From: Terana coerulea
Taxonomy: Eukaryota > Basidiomycota > Agaricomycetes > Polyporales > Phanerochaetaceae
Assembly: GCA_024811115.1 (NCBI GenBank)
Contig: JAKOGH010000660.1
Coordinates: 1 to 64,000 of the forward strand
Direction of reading: 5' to 3'
Length of the DNA: 64,000 nt
Within the stretch, counting starts at the first letter, position 1; the number at the start of each line of letters is the position of its first letter. Below the pieces are notes generated by a model. The model had not been told where the DNA came from and made no database searches. It was given only the letters and a program-made list of their open reading frames with translations. A program made the translations under genes and the position numbers. This document shows positions 11,621-22,075 of the stretch, piece after piece.

Positions 11621-12376
11621 AGATACCACACACAGGTGGGCATGACACAGTGCAGGTGAGTATGGTGCATGGTGCATGGTGCATGGGCTTACCTGCACAG
11701 TACAAGTAGTTTGTTGTGTTAGGTAGCTTAGTCTCGTATGTAGATAACTAAATATGCAATACAGAGCATCAGGTTAAATTAAGAAGGGGATTTCTCAGAT
11801 GACTAGTCAAGCAGTAGTGGCATTATAGCTGCATGTAAGGAACAAAATAGGACAGTAAGGAAACAAATAGCTGAGAAATAGGACTAATTGCCCTAATATA
11901 TAGAATAATTAAGACAATTAGCAAAGGACCTCACTAAACTGCCTTATTGGCCTTATGTATCTATTTATCTAGTTGTGTTACTTTGATGCTTATGTGCAAT
12001 GAATTAGTGCTTATCAGCATGCATTAGGCAGGAATAGTAAGGGGGTTTTTTCAGATGTACCCTTCATGAGGGTAAGGGTATTGGAGGGTAAGGGTAAGGG
12101 TTGCCCTCTGAGCATGGAGGGTTTACCCTTGCCAATCACTATTACTCACCTGTAGGTTGGTTGATACACACATTAGTGGGTTGAGAGTTATAAGAGTCTT
12201 ATTAGAGTATGGCGCAGAGAGCTGCCTTATATACAATACAGGGTGGCTGTACTACAAACAGACACAAATAGGTACCAGGACAATAAACAATAGGGATCGT
12301 CATGGTAGAACCTGGTAGAACAATAGAGAAGATGTGAGCAGAGCGCTTATGGTGTCTATCCTGACTCAACAGAAAG

Positions 12377-13420
12377 GTTTTCCAAGCTATTGAATGACGC
12401 TTGCGCTTGAGTACAGGCTAAGTGCTAAGGACATTTGGATGGCATCTATGCAGCTTATAAAATTCACATTAGACACTTCAAGTTACCACATCCAAGGTGG
12501 TTGAGGCGTCGGGGCATCGGGCGTCGGCCCGATTGCGCTTTGATGCGCCCCTCAAGCTCGGATCATACCAGGATCATACTTTGCGCCGATCACGGGCGCT
12601 ATCTTCAAGCTTTTTCACGTCGCTACTCTCCTTGAAACCTCCATGCTCGTCTCACCCGAATCTGACTCGTGGACGCCAATGGCCCAATCTATCAGTACTT
12701 CAACGCCGTGCTCTGTTCGAATGGACATCAACTCCAATGTTTGACAAATTCTCGCGATTTCCGACCTGCGACTCACGGAGGATTGCGCACTGCCCCAGAG
12801 GGACTGGCTATGACTACAGTAATGCGTCGCATTGTGGTTGGTATCTCAGTCGTTTGTCTGGTTTTGCGGCCCATAGCTACCTTTTTCTGTTTCTCAGATA
12901 TAAAACATTTTCCGTTACGCCATCGCAATCTGCATTAGGCGCATCGCTGGGCACAGTTCGCCATGGAGCGTGAGGGTATTTTTGAAGAGGGTCTTCGAGA
13001 TACTGTCTCTGACAGCGAGATATATGGCGTGTTGCCCACTTTTGTTCTCCTCAATCGTCGAAATAGACCTGTGTGGATTTTACCTTAGTGCGCTGCTGGC
13101 ACTGCTGGTATCGAATTGTCGGGGCATAATGAACGAAGACAGTACGGCTGGTATTCGAAGGACCCGCTATAGAGGAGGGGTACAGGTGTATGGAAGAGTA
13201 CGGCGAGGGATTGGAATGCAGGCCAGGCAGTGCGCCCCAAAGCTTCATTCTCGACCACGAACTGACTACTTTCTCTGCCGAAATTTAGACCGATGGTCTT
13301 CAGTGGATAACGGACATCGCGGAAGGAGAAGAGCGAAGTTCTTGAGCGCTGACGATACGCACACTTGTTAACAATTGGTCTGCCGGCCGTACAACGTCAA
13401 TGGTAATTTCTACGAATTCA
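12377..13420. other. No supportable gene; region upstream of a P450 relic
   Basis: Non-repetitive DNA with short unrelated open frames. The N-terminal exons expected for the P450 relic at 13,425-13,930 should lie here, but no membrane anchor or proline hinge could be recognised. Confidence 0.4.
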
Positions 13421-13424
13421 GGCT

Positions 13425-13930
13425 GGATCAGATGTCTTCTGCTACCCGTCTCCTTGGGTTAGATCTCTACACATGCTTTATACCGCCTGGTCGCTCACCC
13501 AGAGTATATGAAAGAACTATGCGACGAGGTGGAGGGCGCAATGGCCCAGGGCGAATGGTCGCAAGCATCCGTGGAGACGTTGCGCAAGGTTGACAGCTTC
13601 TTTAAGGAGCGTCAGCGCATGACAGGAATCAACGAAAGTAAGTGCACAAACCGTCTTTTGAGTGGATTATGGACAGCTGGCTTACGTCGGTGACCCAGTC
13701 TTGATTTCCAGCAAGGCAATGCAAGACTTCGTGTTTCCCGATGGGCTCTTCATACCAAAGGGACGCTATGTCGCCGCCGTCCGGTTGCCACATTACGCAA
13801 ATACGTAATACGAGAGCCCGGACGTGTTCGACCCGTGGCGGTTTGCAAACATGGCCAGCGAGACAGGAGAAGGAATAACAAACCAAATAGTCACGACCAG
13901 CGCAGCCAACCTATCGTGGAGTGTGGGCAA
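13425..13930 (+). pseudogene. Cytochrome P450 relic with lost heme cysteine
   Basis: A plus-strand exon reads ALYRLVAHPEYMKEL and continues to VDSFFKERQRMTGINES before a GTAAGT donor, which is the fungal P450 helix I-K region. After an intron-sized gap, MQDFVFPDG, IPKGRYVAAV and FDPWRFA follow, typical of the stretch before the heme loop, but with an in-frame stop near 13,807. Where the family has a phenylalanine-to-CPG heme motif the sequence is LSWSVGKHGWQ, so the cysteine ligand is gone. N-terminal exons are not found. It is of a different P450 type from the neighbour at 14,375-17,937. Clearly a pseudogene; family identity inferred from motifs only. Confidence 0.75.
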
Positions 13931-15340
13931 GCATGGGTGGCAAGTAGCAATCCCTTCGCTGTACGGCGATCCCGTCTTGTTGCCTCGGACATGACTGCAC
14001 TCCTTTGATCTCTCTCTCTCTCCTTCATAATTGTGGTGATAGAAAGGAAAACAGAACGCGTCGGCCCGTCTACGTCCGCATGTGGGCCTCTGAAGCATGT
14101 CAAGTAGCATTGCACAGTGAGGTGGTGTCTCCGAGATCGGGCCTTAGCGCGGTTGACATGAAGGGCAGCGTCGAAGACGATGAGGCTCACGCGGCTGAAC
14201 GTGGGGAAACAGGAAGTTGGCTGGTGGTGTGTTTGTCAATTAGTTCTCGCTCAAATTTTCTCTTTTGGCACAGCGATAATGGGCTATAATTATGACCGCA
14301 CCAGGACAACGTTTCGGAGGTATCTAAGATTGTTTATAGTACAACGCATATGAAGTTTGGTGTATCTGCAGAACTCAAACAGTGCACTGTTCTGCTCGCC
14401 ACTCAACCTGAGCCTCCTTCGACGTGGAACGGGGCACGATGTGACATTCGTAGGGTTCGGGACGACTAGCATATCAAGCCAGTGAGCCCGGGTAGAGCTA
14501 GGATAAAGAGGCCGAAGCGTACCTCACGAGACTTGTGGTAAACGTTATCTTGAAAGCTTTGTCGGGGACCGGGGAGATGTCAAACATGGCGAGTATGGTG
14601 GAGATGATGATGAACAGCGAGTTCTCGGCCAGATGTCGGCCAGGGCATGCCCTACAAAAGCACGTTCATTCAGATTAAGTCTGCTACAATCCGGAAGAGC
14701 GGCGCACCGACGCGCAAACCCAAACGTCCACAGATACGGGTCGTTTGTGCCAACAGCCTCTCCGGATTTGCCAAGGAATCGCTCTGGGATAAAGTCCTGT
14801 ACGTTGTATTCATCGTTCTGCTCGAATGCAAGTGCCCTGGATGAAGATGATCAGATTAAATGTGACGGCTGTACTGACCGTACATACCAGACGTTTGGAA
14901 TGACCACTGTGCCTTTCGGAATCATGTAGCCTTCGTATACATCGTCAGCGGTGGTACATCGGGGTACTCCTGGTTTCCAAAACCGCCAAAGATTTAGCAT
15001 TGAGATCTTGCAGCTACTTCAGGTGCTCACCGAGAGGCGCGACCGGATGCCAACGCATCGTCTCCTTGATGAGGGCATTCACGTATGGGAGGTCCTCGCG
15101 ATCGGTGATAACAGGAAGACGCTGCGTGCCAATTACTTTGTCAATTTCCTCTTGTGCTCGTCGTTGTTTGTCAGGATGGGCCGCCATCGCGAGTATAAAT
15201 GTCAGCACGGTGGCGTAGGTCTACCTTCAGATGGTCAGTAGCAGCTGCAGAAGGAATATTGGGAAACGGACCGATTCCCATCCGGCTGCTCGTCCATCGT
15301 AAACCAAAATATATAAGGGCGGGACGCATGATGACTCACC

Positions 15341-15546
15341 TGTCAGATTTTGGTACTTTAGTGTTATTAAGGTACCGTCACTATGCTTACTGCCCCCGGA
15401 CACCACTCATAGTGTATATAAGTCACTCACATACTTGTACCTATTCCTTACGCGTTTGCGCCCTCTCGGGTGCTGCACACCATCACTCTTATCGTTCTCG
15501 ACGTTATGCGCAGTGCCCGCGCCGTCCCCAAGACCTTATTTTGATA
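15341..15546. repeat. Left LTR of the TRIM-like element
   Basis: 206 bp, starting TGTCAGATTTTGG and ending TTATTTTGATA; nearly identical to the right LTR. A TATATAAG promoter-like box is near 15,415. Confidence 0.9.
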
Positions 15547-16493
15547 CAAACGCGTCCCGGTTGGCTCCCGGCACCAAAGCCGCCCGTCGGTCTCTTACCC
15601 CTTCGACCGGCACTCTTGGGGACCTCTCGTTCATTCTATGGCCCCGTCGCTATTCCCCACGTCGCTCTCGCTGTCGACCACACCCCTCGTACGACTTTGC
15701 GTCGTCGTCGGCCGACGCCGCCCTCTGCGACTCTCGGCGCTTCGCTGCGCCGAATCCGCTCATCGCTCGCTAGCCGTTCCTGGCCTGAGCTCCATCCGTT
15801 CATCCGCGCGGCAGCCGTGCCTGCCTGCGCCACTCCCGTCGTCATTCGGTCAAGTTGATCTCGCGGCCCATCGTGCCTTCGTTGACGCTCATGCGCTGAG
15901 CTGTCCCGCCGCCGTCGCCGCCTATCCGATCAGTGTCCTGAAGAGAACTCGACACCGACGCGTCGCTGATATCCCGACTGTCAGCATCCTCGTTCGTTCA
16001 TCCGTGCGTCCTTCCGCAAGCACTCGCGCGCCTTCAAGAGCGCCATCTGCGATTGGTGGACAAGTATATGGTCTAGGGTTAGGAGTTGGATACTCCTGGT
16101 TGTATCGAGGTGCAGACACAAACAGGCTCCCTTGTGAGGCGAGCGCTGTTGTGCACGGCATGCGTGCCACCGTCCCCTGGATTGGGTGACCAGCATTGCC
16201 AAGTGTTGGCTTAATGCACGCGCTGGAGTCGGAGTACTCGCGCGGTTTGGTGCGCCATCCGATGTGTTCGGATGCGCGTTCGTCTTGCCCTCGTACGTTC
16301 TCAGTTGGATTGAGTTTTTGCTTACCCCCATTTGTCACCTTCGTCTCGCCCATGTCCCCAAGTCTTGCTTCGCACATATCCATTGAACCCCATATCCACA
16401 TTCATTCTTTTATATCTCCCTTTACCCTTGCTCTCTTGTTCTTTCGCTGCAAGCCTCTACAGCTCGTCTTCTCACTGCAGGGCTTGAAGGGAG

Positions 16494-16699
16494 TGTCAGA
16501 TTTTGGTACTTTAGTGTTATTAAGGTACCGTCACTATGCTTACTGCCCCGGACACCACTCATAGTGTATATAAGTCACTCACATACTTGTACCTATTCCT
16601 TACGCGTTTGCGCCCTCTCGGGTGCTGCACACCATCACTCTTATCGTTCTCGACGTTATGCGCGAGTGCCCGCGCCGTCCCCAAGACCTTATTTTGATA
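16494..16699. repeat. Right LTR of the TRIM-like element
   Basis: 206 bp; differs from the left LTR by one C fewer in a C-run and an extra G near the end. Preceded directly by a polypurine tract and followed by the TCACC duplication. Confidence 0.9.
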
Positions 16700-18299
16700 T
16701 CACCGCCGTACAAACTTCCTGCAGTCCATTTGATTCGATGCTCATGTACGGGCAAATCAGCCGAATCTTGGCTTAGAAGGTCTCGAGCGAGTGACTGAGG
16801 AGCGGAGCCCGTACGCTACCGGAGGTATCTGTCAGCGCCTCAAGCCGAAGTATAGCGGAAAATGCGGACCAGCTGCTCCTTGACTTGCTCGTAGGGCTTT
16901 GTCACTAGTTCCTCGATCGTGTCCCTTGCAGCTTTCGCCTGTCGCTGAAAAGGAAGCCAAGAGGGGAGATGCTTCACTAAATGAGTCAAAGGTAGTGTAG
17001 TTAGTGCGTGCCCCGAAATGACCACGGGTGTGTTTTACTCATGGGAATCATATCGCAAAGATACGCTCCAGGGACCGTGGACCGACCAATCATGTCAATT
17101 GCGTTATTTGCCAGAGTGATGTACTTCGCAAGCTTGTTTAGTGCATAGCCGTGCATGAATGTGACAGAACCCACCTCGTTCTCCACAGTCTCCGCCGAGA
17201 GTCCGTATGTAATGCATAGAATGAGCTTGGAGGCCGTCCTGCACAACCATACTGTCAGTCTTCGACTCGCCTCGACAACGCAACTTCTCTACCTACAATC
17301 TAACATGGTTGAAAAAGTCTTCCGGGCTCTCCAAGAGCCGCTTGGCGAACAGCGCCGCGAGATCTTCCTGTACGTGATAGTAACCCTTCACCGCGCTTGG
17401 ATTCAACGCGCCGCGAGATAAAGTGCGCAAGGCCTTCCATTCGTCGTCGTACGGATGCAGAACCATACTCTGTCACAGTGTCGTCAGTGGTTCCGCCTTT
17501 GCTTTTCGTCGACGACGACACATACTTGCTTTAACCCCATCAAGTCACCAGAGACGGGAAGCACAGGTCGGTCAGAGTAGATGGCGGCTCGTTTCTCAAA
17601 CAGATCGGTGATTGCTTTCATGCTGTTGAGCACCAGGACGCGGTTTCCTAGTCCATGGAAAAACAAAATATCGCCTAAAGAAAAGACTGAGTCATACAGA
17701 TAGCAACCATGCGCAGAGCCACGCACCATAAACATTCTTGTACTCCGTGAACTTGACCCAGTTTGCGGGCGAGGAGATGTCAAAGATGTTTCCTACAAAG
17801 AGTTTTGCTGGAGGCCCTGGAGGAAGTGCGGTGGCACTCTTGCATTGTGTCCGTTGGTATCCGATGTAGAGCACGAAGCAGACAAGAAGAGATGCATAGT
17901 AAGGAAAGAATAAGTTGAAGTTTCCCAAGGAGGACATGACAGCTGCCGTTCTGCGTCAAGAGAGTACGCACGAAACAGTATCTCTTTCAACGCTCACATT
18001 ACTGGGGTTGCGATTACTAGACGGCCGGCCAACGCTCCGTCAAGCACGGATCCGAACGTGCTGCACCCTCAAACTCCAGGAACTAGCGGGCGAACGTCTT
18101 CCAGATGTGTGTGCCAACACAACCATTTCCCTCGGTAGGAGCTTCCAATTTTCCAGGGCAGGAAAGTTCGCATACATTCGTAAAGGGCACCTATGGTTTC
18201 CGTCAGATCCTCCAATAGACTGCCGTGATAGATGAGTATCCGGGAGCTGTGAACTTATGGAATGTCCGATAGCCACGTACTGGGTTCCCCAGTGCGAGT

Positions 18300-18375
18300 C
18301 TTACTTCTTTTCAGGCGATAGCGCACATTTGAACCTACAACGGCTCTTGAGAGTTGTACCACTGCGCCCATTTCC
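18300..18375 (-). other. tRNA-like (SINE-head-like) sequence
   Basis: Minus-strand A-box TGGGCGCAGTGG, then about 30 bases later a B-box-like TAGGTTCAAATG. Too degenerate for a tRNA gene; compatible with the head of a tRNA-derived SINE. Confidence 0.35.
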
Positions 18376-18994
18376 CCGGTAACTCCCACAGCCTCCCCAC
18401 AGATCGTCACAGACACTGCGGAGTGTAGTATCCTCCGACCCAGATGCTATCCTAGCGGATCACAGCAGAGGTAAGTATGTAAGGTTTATGGGCTCTGCAT
18501 ACTGTGAGCCAGCCTCAGCGGCAGGTCGTCATACTAGCAGGGAGACGGTACTTGCCTTGGGACGCTGGGGCCCCTTTGGCATGATCTGGCCCACGCGCGA
18601 TGCCGCAATGCTCTTGAGCCAAAATGAAAGATGTCCTTGTTCTAGTCGATGCGTGCCCATGGCTCAAGACGAAGGAAGAAATGCCCTTTGCATCAGATAT
18701 CTCCTGCTCTGCGTATTGTCGAAATCTTCACGAGCGGTGGTTACCGATCCAAGGCTGTGCGAGCATTCCTGCGCCGACACCGTCTACCGTTTGGGATTCA
18801 CGAGTAGAACTACCGTCCGCCGTGGCAAGACCTCTGAGCCGGCTGCGGTGAATCGGTGAGGAGCCCAGAGTTGGTTCAGCACGTCGCGGGCACTGGCAGC
18901 ATGGCGGTGATGCGCCATCAAAGTGTAGACTCGTTACCAGCCCGCAGGTAGCTCTTAAGAGCGTACTTTGAGGTACGTTGTTCTTAATAGCGAC

Positions 18995-19105
18995 CAGCGG
19001 GACTGGCAGAACTCGGTCGAGCGCGCGCACACGAGAATTCAAACCCCGCAGATTTCCCAAAGAGGCAGGTCGCCACGTGTGCACCAGAACTCGCGGACGT
19101 CACTC
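18995..19105 (-). repeat. SINE-like repeat, copy 1 of an inverted pair
   Basis: On the minus strand it shares GAAATCTGCGGGGTTT, then AATTCTCG and TGCGCGC with the plus-strand copy at 19,575-19,690. GGGGTTTGAATTCTCG resembles a Pol III B-box with an extra T. The copies are about 470 bp apart and inverted. Confidence 0.45.
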
Positions 19106-19574
19106 TGTGAGTTATTACCAGGTTATTGCAACAGCAACGGAATGCTGTGGAGGAACAAACTGGGCGCAAAAATGCAGAGATAAAGTTGAGAGAGGCTGCA
19201 GCAGAACAGAAGGTAGTCACCATGCTCAGGAGCGAGCTGGCCAGTACACTAGTATTTGTGAAGGAAATTAAAACCCTTAACATGTACAGCTTCCCCTGCC
19301 AGGGTCTTTTGCACACGAAAATACTCACGCTTTATTGGAGATCATCAAAATTCTCGATTGCTACGGCCTCTGCCACTTTAAGGCTATACAAACCGTCAAG
19401 CTGCCGGACAAGCCGTAAAAGGGTCATGTTTGACGAGTTTGCATGCTTTCGCACTGATTTGGGCGTGATTGACTTCTGAGTAGTATACATAATTATTACA
19501 AACAGCTTCCTAAGCATGGTAGAATATAAGTAAATTCATTGCTCAATAAACAGCTCAGGCACATTACGGCGGAG

Positions 19575-19690
19575 TGCGTGTGGGCGCTACGACTACCTTC
19601 CTCTTTGAGAAATCTGCGGGGTTTCAATTCTCGTCTGCGCGCTCTCGGTTCAGTGCTCCCAGCCGCCTTGCAAAGTATTATATTGTTATG
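19575..19690 (+). repeat. SINE-like repeat, copy 2 of an inverted pair
   Basis: Plus-strand partner of the copy at 18,995-19,105. An A-box-like TGGGCGCTACGAC precedes the shared B-box-like segment. A second B-box-like GGCTGGTTCGAGCC lies just downstream near 19,705. Confidence 0.45.
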
Positions 19691-20052
19691 TTACGTGCAA
19701 GGTGGCTGGTTCGAGCCTAATCAAAGTGCGAAAAAGGAGAGATAGTGATGTGAGATCATGACTCGTCGTGAATTTGATTGGGCGCTTTAGATCAATCCTG
19801 CTTTGCAGCGAGACGCTTTCCCGCGCCTCATGTGTCCGCCTTTCCTCACCGGACCAGACCATCTACCCCCGCTCAGGAACTAACACTTCTAGAAGATGCA
19901 CTACGTGTTGCCCACAAGTTTGCATTCCATCTATACAGTGAACACCGCGCCAAGCGTGCGGCCACACTGTCCTTTCTCGTAAGCCTCATGTCTTCTCCTT
20001 CGCACGGAGCTACTGCAGGAGACCAGGGGCCCAGGAGGTTGCCACTCGCTTC

Positions 20053-20061
20053 CCATATAAG
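20053..20061 (+). promoter_or_regulatory. TATA-like box of the Gfo/Idh/MocA gene
   Basis: CATATAAGG about 100 bp upstream of ATG 20,156, a usual distance for fungal genes. Inferred from position only. Confidence 0.4.
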
Positions 20062-20155
20062 GCTTCACCCATTGCCAGCGAGCGATAGTGACCTCACTGT
20101 ATAGCCGCTGGCACATACTGCCTAGCTCTCCCCATTATTCTCCTGCTGTACCGAC

Positions 20156-21438
20156 ATGGCTCTACCGATTCGCCTTGGTATCATCGGCCTTTCCGTGTCG
20201 GGGGCTGGGCTTCTGTCCTGATATCCCCTATCCTTCCTCCTGCGCCTCTCGCATCAAAATACAAGTTAACCGCAGTTTGTACCACCTCCGCGGAGTCCGC
20301 CAAGGCCACTGCCGAGAAATACTCATCCACGTTGGGCCATACCGTGAAGGCTTACCACGGCGAGGGTGGATATGCTGGTATTGCTAATGATCCAGACGTA
20401 GATATGGTGGTTGTCGCAGTACGCGTCGGGGGCCACAAACAGGCGGTTCTGCCCGCCATCGAAGCCGGCAAGGCGGTCTTCGTTGAATGGCCACTTGGGC
20501 AGAACGTTTTGGAGACGAAGGAAATCACAGCACTGGCGGAGAGAAAAGGAGTGAGGAATATTATTGGATCGCAAATTCGACAAAGCCCCGCCCTTCGAAA
20601 GGTACGTACGCCTCAGTTGCCGTAAGTACAGACGGATTCACGGTATTCATATCAGATCACCGAGGTTGTCCAGTCAGGAGGAATAGGGAGGGTTATGGGC
20701 TCCACCGTAGTACGCCCATGCACCTAAGATGTCGCCGTATAGCGCTTGGCTAACCTGTTGAATAGATTGGCAGTTGTCCCCACAAGCTGGCGTACTGGGG
20801 ACCTTTTGTTGCCGAGAATAAAACGTACCTTGCTGATGCCGACAAGGGTATGTGTCTACTGCAGCGCCTTACGTCGTCGGGCTAAGACCCTAATAGGTGC
20901 TACCTTTCTCGACGTCGCGGTGGGCCACTTCCTCTCGGGGTTTATCGCTTCGCTTGGCAACTTCGTCTCCGTCACAGCAACGTTTGCTACTCTCTGGCCT
21001 GAGGCTCAACTAGTCACTTCCACAGGTGCGCTCACCGGCAAAACCATCAAGCGAACGACGGAGGACCAAATTGCTTTCACCGGCGAGCTTACCTCGGGTG
21101 CCGTCGTCTCGTTCCACTTCCGTGGTTTCTCAGCTGAGAAGCCAGGTCGAGTCCCGTTCGAATGGATTATCGACGGCGAGGAAGGTGCTATCAGGGTGCA
21201 GGGCGACTCATCATTCTATCACGTACAGCACCCGAAAACGGTTCTCATCAACGGTCAAAAGTGGGAGCCTGAGCAACCTCTCGTCGACTATACAGGGAAC
21301 ATCGCGAGCGCATGGGAGGAAATTGCTAAGGGCGATGCGGGGCGTGTGCCTACCTTCCAAGACGCATACCAAGTCCATAAGGTACTTGCCGCGGTAAGAC
21401 GGAGTGCTCGCGAGGGAGTGAGAGTCTCCGTCGAGTAA
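20156..21438 (+). CDS. Gfo/Idh/MocA-family NAD(P)-dependent oxidoreductase (one frameshift)
   Basis: Family members oxidise or reduce sugars and related polyols; the fungal branch is often named galactose 1-dehydrogenase-like. The N-terminus IRLGIIGLSVSG is a Rossmann nucleotide-binding start. YAGIANDPDVDMVVVAV and the EWPLG variant of the EKP cofactor motif follow, then a C-terminal domain with FLDVAVGHFLSGF and EWIIDGEEGAIRV. Introns fit at 20,602-20,655, 20,707-20,765 and 20,848-20,896, giving a continuous C-terminal frame to TAA at 21,438. In the first exon the frame breaks at the G-run 20,200-20,204: one extra G would join IGLSVSG to GWASVLISP. It is therefore either a real inactivating deletion or an assembly indel. 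Cytosolic; no signal peptide. Substrate unknown. Confidence 0.82.
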
Positions 21439-22075
21439 TAGTTGCAGGACATTGGGTGCAAGTCTTCCACTACCTTTCCCAATAATGCCTAACAAATTTA
21501 TGCAGGGTCACTCGGAATATGAAGTGCGTTGTACGGCCGGGTCTCTGTTGACAGTGTACATTAGCTATTTTGAAATTTGCAGATTTTACGTTTACGCCTA
21601 ACTACTTATCTGAGAGGGCCGGTGGTGTATCAGACCGCTGTGTTGCAGGCTATAAAGCTTGATTTATCAGCGTACATTGGTAGGCTCACGCTGAGGCGTA
21701 CGCACCGAAATTGTTGTGTCTCTGCTTCGTGCATGCTCCTCTGACACGATCATACATACTCATCTATTCACGTCTTGAACTTTTCATGGAATAGCGTAGT
21801 AACTGGCTGTCAATACCGGCATAACTTGCAGACGGTCAGAGTCAAGCTCAACGGTCCACTTCCGATGCAAAACGACGACGACGTTCGAACAACGGAAGAG
21901 GGCCTACTTGATTACCTCGGTTGCAAGTGCCATCTTGGGCCTTACTCCCTCGTTAAACATGGACTGGACACATTATGATTACTCAAGCGGATCGCTTTGC
22001 AGAATACATGCGTTGCTTCGACGACAGGCTTCAGCTACCTATGACGACAGTGCGGCGCCCATTCTCCCATTGAAC
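21439..22075. other. Intergenic, between convergent Gfo/Idh and MFS genes
   Basis: Shared 3' flank of two convergent genes. Short frames only; nothing supportable seen. Confidence 0.4.

Larger units (their letters stand above)
9413..12057. mobile_element. TA-duplicating inverted-repeat transposon, copy 2
   Basis: Starts CATCTGAAAAACCCC and ends, reverse-complemented, CATCTGAAAAAACCCCC, flanked by TA (9,411-9,412 and 12,058-12,059). It is 2,645 bp, longer than copy 1 mainly through a longer GC-rich core and a 229-bp insert at 9,904-10,132. It has the same AT-rich left part, tRNA-like module, GC-rich core and right part as copy 1. A GGTGCAT unit near 11,660-11,690 is present three times here and twice in copy 1. 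No transposase is visible. Confidence 0.78.
9135..12141 (-). mobile_element. hAT-type MITE, copy 1, split by a TA transposon
   Basis: Ends TAGTAATAGGCAGGGG and, reverse-complemented, TAGTGATTGGCAAGGG, flanked by the 8-bp duplication TTACTCAC (9,127-9,134 and 12,142-12,149). An 8-bp duplication and TAG-type ends are typical of hAT elements. Subtracting the TA transposon leaves exactly 360 bp, the length of the intact copy at 41,326-41,685. It contains GGGTAA-rich stretches and has no coding capacity. Orientation is opposite to the other two copies. Confidence 0.88.
9064..12371 (-). repeat. Solo LTR, family B, carrying a nested MITE and transposon
   Basis: On the plus strand it starts TGTAGAAGTGCAG and ends CTGACTCAACA, flanked by the 5-bp repeat GAAAG (9,059-9,063 and 12,372-12,376). 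Without the insertion at 9,135-12,141 and one 8-bp duplication it is about 293 bp. On the minus strand a TATATAAGG precedes the presumed transcription start, so the LTR is oriented leftward. Related pieces are at 1-2,386 and 41,955-42,082. Confidence 0.88.
15341..16699. mobile_element. TRIM-like compact LTR retrotransposon in a P450 splice donor
   Basis: Two 206-bp direct LTRs (15,341-15,546 and 16,494-16,699) flank about 947 bp without recognisable gag or pol. The 5-bp duplication TCACC lies at 15,336-15,340 and 16,700-16,704. The LTRs start TGTCAG and end TTTTGATA, contain a TATATAAG box, and differ only by two single-base indels, implying recent insertion. A purine tract (GAAGGGAG) abuts the 3' LTR as a polypurine tract would. 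A candidate primer-binding site (TGGCTCCCGG) sits about 15 bases inside the 5' LTR. An internal 183-codon plus-strand frame has no recognisable domain. Mobilisation would need proteins from another element. Confidence 0.9.
14375..17937 (-). pseudogene. Cytochrome P450 gene disrupted by an LTR element
   Basis: Minus-strand multi-exon P450. It starts at ATG 17,937 with a hydrophobic anchor (SLLVCFVLYIGYQ) and hinge TALPPGPPAK. The exons cover the helix C WKALRTLSRG segment, helix I start [16 protein letters not shown] (the ExxR motif), PERF and the heme loop FGFARRACPGRHLAEN, ending with TGA at 14,375. The heme loop has alanine where most P450s have glycine before the arginine; the cysteine is kept. 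Introns are about 50-60 bp and frame-consistent. The TRIM-like element at 15,341-16,699 is inserted exactly at the donor after SLYG. The following DTT-type oxygen-binding motif near 15,220 also appears frameshifted. Expected: heme monooxygenase anchored in the ER. Substrate unknown. Confidence 0.88.
17938..20155. other. Intergenic region with SINE-like modules, no confident gene
   Basis: Between the P450 start and the Gfo/Idh gene. It contains three tRNA-like modules (see 18,300-18,375, 18,995-19,105 and 19,575-19,690) and a 117-codon plus-strand frame (19,126-19,479) with a short Glu/Lys/Ala-rich start and no known domain. I see no spliced gene that can be supported. Confidence 0.4.

Noticed and set aside
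9412..12058. Helitron interpretation of the 2.6-kb insertion (a TC near the left end, no long duplication)
   Set aside because: Symmetric inverted ends and a TA on both sides fit a cut-and-paste element better; no CTRR 3' end was found.
15638..16189. 183-codon ORF within the TRIM-like element as a gene
   Set aside because: No domain, GC-biased composition, overlapping frames on both strands, and TRIM elements normally lack coding capacity.
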